NCBI RefSeq assembly: GCF_025698545.1 | Contig: NC_068566.1 | Span: 45,673,192-45,737,191, forward strand | From: Gossypium raimondii | Lineage: Eukaryota > Streptophyta > Magnoliopsida > Malvales > Malvaceae | Reading direction: 5' to 3' | DNA: 64,000 bases | Shown: positions 60,451 through 64,000 of the stretch, piece by piece | Layout of the letters: each line of letters opens with the position of its first letter | How positions within the stretch are numbered: position 1 is the first letter of the stretch | The notes under the pieces: generated by a model | Database searches by the model: none | What the model was told of the DNA's origin: nothing | What the model saw: only the letters and a program-made list of their open reading frames with translations | Program-made: the position numbers and the translations under genes

Positions 60451-62651
60451 TTACTCCATTCTAGTTTTCTCCATGAGCCGTATGTGAAAGCCATCTGGAA
60501 ACTGTAAACCTGGAGATCGAAGTACATTTCCACCTTTGATTGGTTCCCACCTGAAAGATTCATAGATTTAGATGAGTTTTTTTTTTTCTTTTGTCTCTTG
60601 CTCTCCCTGACACAAAGTGTGTTGGACAGATATGGAACATCTTGTAATTTGTTCTTACCTGTACTTTGTCACCAAACAATGGAGAAACACAGCCATTTGC
60701 ACTTTAGTGAAGTCTGTTCCAACGCAAAATCTGAGGCCACCACCGAATGCCATGAAACTCTTTGTCGCTCCATTTATTTCCACTCCCTGCAGTTAAAGAA
60801 GTATAAGAATCATTTTATGTGATTTTGATTTAGTAGCAATCTTGCAGGTAAAAGTTGATGGAATTGTGAATTAACCCACCTCCCATCTTGATGGATTAAA
60901 GGTCAAGGGATCTTGGTATTTTGCTGGATTCAGGTGCACAGCTGGGGGACACACCATTACTGCCCAACCAGCTGGAATGGTATATCCTGCATTATCATCA
61001 AATTTGATGTGTGTTAGCTTTCATATTTATTGCAAGGATAATTTTTTTTTTAATATAACAATTTGAAGGTGGGTCTCAAAATATTTTTGATGCATAATAC
61101 CTTTGAATTGGATTTCTCTTAGTGCTTTCCTGAAGATTCCCGGCACTATATTTGCTAGTCTAACTGTTTCATTGATGAACTGTAAGTTGCACTTGTCAGT
61201 ATGGAAACAAACAACCTTTCACAACTGATAATATGTCCTTGTAAGTTTAAATCACAAATTTTCTCACCTGGAATGTGTATGTCATTGATTTATATTCTTT
61301 CCATGTAAGTCCAGAGTCTGTGTCTTCCCTGTTTCGTAGAATTGCCTCATGCTCTTCCTATAAAGTGGAAATACATAAGTTCCATGTTTGTTTAGAAAAG
61401 GATTCGGATTTTGCAGATTCAGGAATCATTTCACATACCCTTAGTTTTTTCAGCACTGAAGGGTCGTCAGAAAGGAATTTAATTGCTAAAGTTAGAGCCA
61501 GGGAAGTTGTTTCAAAGCTAGCAAATAGTAGAACGAACATCAAATCCAGAGCAATTGCCTCTGTCAGAATTGTTCCCTCTTTCTGAAGTTCTTCAAGGAC
61601 AAAATAAAAAAAGTCATTTCGGCTATTCCCTTGCATTGCCCGTCTTTCATTTAGCAGATTCTTTAGCATTTTCATTGCATTTTTCCTTCCCTGAAAAAGT
61701 AAAACATTCAAGAATCAATACACAAAAGAATGGATTTTTTTTAACCTTGTTATTTTGAACTGGAATGACAAGGTTAACTACCTGTAAACATTTGTGATAT
61801 GCTGTTCCAGGAATATCCAGGGGAAAGGAGATTAATCCTTGTATGAAAGCAACAAAATTCTCCCTCAGATTCTGGGTGGCATTGTCTTGGTCATAACTTA
61901 TCAGCTTTTTGGCCGTCAGATCAAATATCATCTGCAAATAAAGACATAAGGTATATCATCATTAGACTGCATTCTGAAACTTAAAAACATGAATGTGGGG
62001 GGACGGTGTATATGTGTAATTACACTAGCAGTTGCTTCTTTTAATTCAACTGTTTCTTCGTTTGACCATCGTTGTAATCTTCTACAAGCTGTTCTCTCAA
62101 CTTCAGGCAGCATCTTTTTAAGGTTTTCAGGACCAAATAGATTAAGCACCATATTCTTTAGGTACTTGTACATAAAACCATGTAAAGAACCCACATTTTG
62201 GCGTCCAAAGATCTCGGTGAACGTATCCGGGTACCAACTCTGAAACAATTGCCCTTCTTGTAGAAACACAAAGTGATTGAGATCCGGGTCAGCCGATACA
62301 ATCACCGGTCGCCCCACTATGCTCGTTTTGAATACCGGCCCATACCTGCAACCAAGTAGTAACCAACATGTTATGTAATGAAAAAAAAAAAAAAAAAAAC
62401 CAAAAAACAGAAAAAAGAAACAAAAGATTATCATTGAGGAAAAAGCAAATTGACCTTTTCATTCTCTCTTTTACAAAGGGAGGAATGTCATTAGTAGTAT
62501 TGGGGCTGAAGAACTGAAGAGTTTCCCCAAGAAGTGGGAAACCCATAGAACCTGGTGGGAGTTTGCCATTACATCTAGGATTCCTCCAGTAATAAACCCA
62601 ATGTGTAATGTATGCAATAAGAACCAAAGCTCCAATCCACAACACCAACAT
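60451..62651 (-). CDS. Cytochrome P450, CYP87 family, copy 2
   Basis: Nine exons: 62651-62455, 62345-62024, 61931-61782, 61690-61439, 61357-61268, 61179-61101, 60986-60880, 60786-60659, 60550-60451; 474 aa, with exon lengths identical to copy 1. Membrane anchor MLVLWIGALVLIAYITHWVY, hinge LPPGSMGFPLLGE, I-helix FASFETTS (279-286), ETVR (341-344), FNPSRWE, heme loop FGGGLRFCVGTD with Cys420. All P450 signatures are present, so an active enzyme is expected. Family relatives (CYP87A, CYP87D) oxidise sterol or triterpene skeletons; the substrate of this one cannot be read from sequence. The start is the ATG at 62651; an upstream TTG in frame is not a start. Compared with copy 1 it keeps the more family-typical residues (KYQDP, VPGIF, VGTDFTK). 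Confidence 0.94.
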
Positions 62652-62877
62652 TCTCTCACTCAAAAACTATTTATACACTGAAGCTATATGTATATCTTGG
62701 ATTGAAGGAAGAAGAAGATGAATGCTGATATATGTTTATGGTTTAGGATTGATGAAGAAGATGATGAATGATAATTTGCAGAAATGGAAGTAAAAGAAAC
62801 GTGGGAAGAATAGACAGGTAGGAGAAGAAAGGGCTGGCATGTATCTTATGATTCTCATCAAACCATAAGAAGCTCTA

Positions 62878-62886
62878 CTTAAATAG
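62878..62886 (-). promoter_or_regulatory. TATA-like box of P450 copy 2
   Basis: CTATTTAAG on the minus strand about 230 bases upstream of the ATG, shared with copy 1 at 53197-53205. Confidence 0.6.
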
Positions 62887-64000
62887 CAAGCTAATGCATA
62901 CAACTGTTCAATGTAATTAATTATATATTATTTTTCCTTTTTCACTTTATTATTATTTTTGTACTCCAAGTATACAACTAGAATGAATAATTTAGAATTC
63001 ACTCTGTCTAGCAACTGTTCATTTTGTCAACGCCTCACCAGTTGATACCAAAGGAAAAAAAAAAGCCTAGCATGACTCGAAGCATCACACGATCCTTCCC
63101 TTTATTTCCTTTCTCTCTCTTCTTTCTTCTTCACCATTGGATGGATATTTGTTTTTCTTTTCAAGGGAAAATATTGTTTACTGTTTGATTTACAGTTGAA
63201 TATTTAATTTTTTTTATATTTTAGATAATAAGATTTCTTTTAAATTAAGGTATTTATCGTTAGTAGCAGTGATTGATCATAAAATGTGCTCCATTTATAT
63301 GATCGAGAATTAATTCCCTGACAACATCATTAAAGAATGAGATAAACAATTATTACAACTCATAATTAGATATTAAATGGTGCAGGTATATAAATTTTTT
63401 TTACTACCAAGGGTGGGGTAAAAGGAGCTTAAAACATGAAAAGTGAAGAAGCACGAGGCTGAATTTTAGCCTTTTTTAAGGAGATAATGGAGGAACACAA
63501 AGAGCAAAACAGTAGGTTTGAGAGGATCGATGGAAGTTCAAAGGGGATCATGTCTGACCAAAAATATATGTACATATATCTTTTAAACCAATCTTACATC
63601 ATTGAATACTCAAAACAAATCTAATATAGACTTCTTAACCAAAACATCTTCAGATTTGTCTAAAAAAAAAAAAAAACAAATCTATGCTAAATTTTCCCAT
63701 ATATCTATGTGCTTAATTTTGTGCCAACAGAGTTTTCCATATATTTTTTCCTTCTGTTATGGAATCATATCTCCCCTTTTAGATCTTCTGTAGCTGTGTA
63801 AAATCCCAATGTCAAACCCCTAATCTTATTTGCATACATCACTAAGATTTTTTTTCCCAATGGGAATGCCTTTGGATATGCATGCAACTACTGTGTTCAT
63901 ATGCATAAACTTTCTCATAATTGATTTCATTGGTTAAAGGCTAAAAGATTATATTGCTGTTGAGATTTTAAACCAATTATGAATACATAGAGCACCGGCC
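62887..64000. other. Upstream region of P450 copy 2
   Basis: No gene seen. AT-rich with T and A runs. Confidence 0.4.

Overview
The window is plant nuclear DNA, almost certainly a eudicot: AT-rich intergenic DNA, GT-AG introns, plant-only gene families (Agenet arrays, IQD, PAS-Raf kinase, CYP87), and relics of copia, gypsy-like, LINE and MITE elements. The repeats look like those of cotton (Gossypium, Malvaceae), but that is an impression from reading and was not searched.

Layout. (1) 1.8-15.9 kb, + strand: five tandem Agenet (Tudor-like) genes, here A to E. The full form is exon 1 (two Agenet modules), exon 2 (acidic linker plus two more modules) and a tiny exon 3. Copy B lost the second pair, C has an early stop, D lost the shared promoter and its splice donor, and A lost the linker. 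Copia gag and LINE relics lie between them. (2) 18.0-22.2 kb, - strand: a four-exon IQ67-domain calmodulin-binding gene (489 codons). (3) 22.4-38.8 kb: no intact gene found; two foldback elements, an RNase H relic of a LINE and a 2.1 kb LTR-like unit. (4) 38.9-45.3 kb, - strand: a 15-exon PAS-domain Raf-like protein kinase (748 aa) with a MITE in intron 5. (5) 49.9-62.7 kb: a segmental duplication with two intact nine-exon CYP87-type P450 genes (474 aa each, - strand), a P450 pseudogene fragment between them, and scattered exons of an unrecognised + strand gene carried along. A solo copia LTR and a 2.5 kb LTR-like unit separate the copies.

The genes do not form a pathway. The main story is two local gene families caught at different stages of duplication and decay, plus two single-copy signalling genes (calmodulin scaffold and Raf-like kinase). 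All gene models were built by eye from splice signals, phase and family resemblance. For the kinase, IQD and P450 genes the exon phases close without a frame break.
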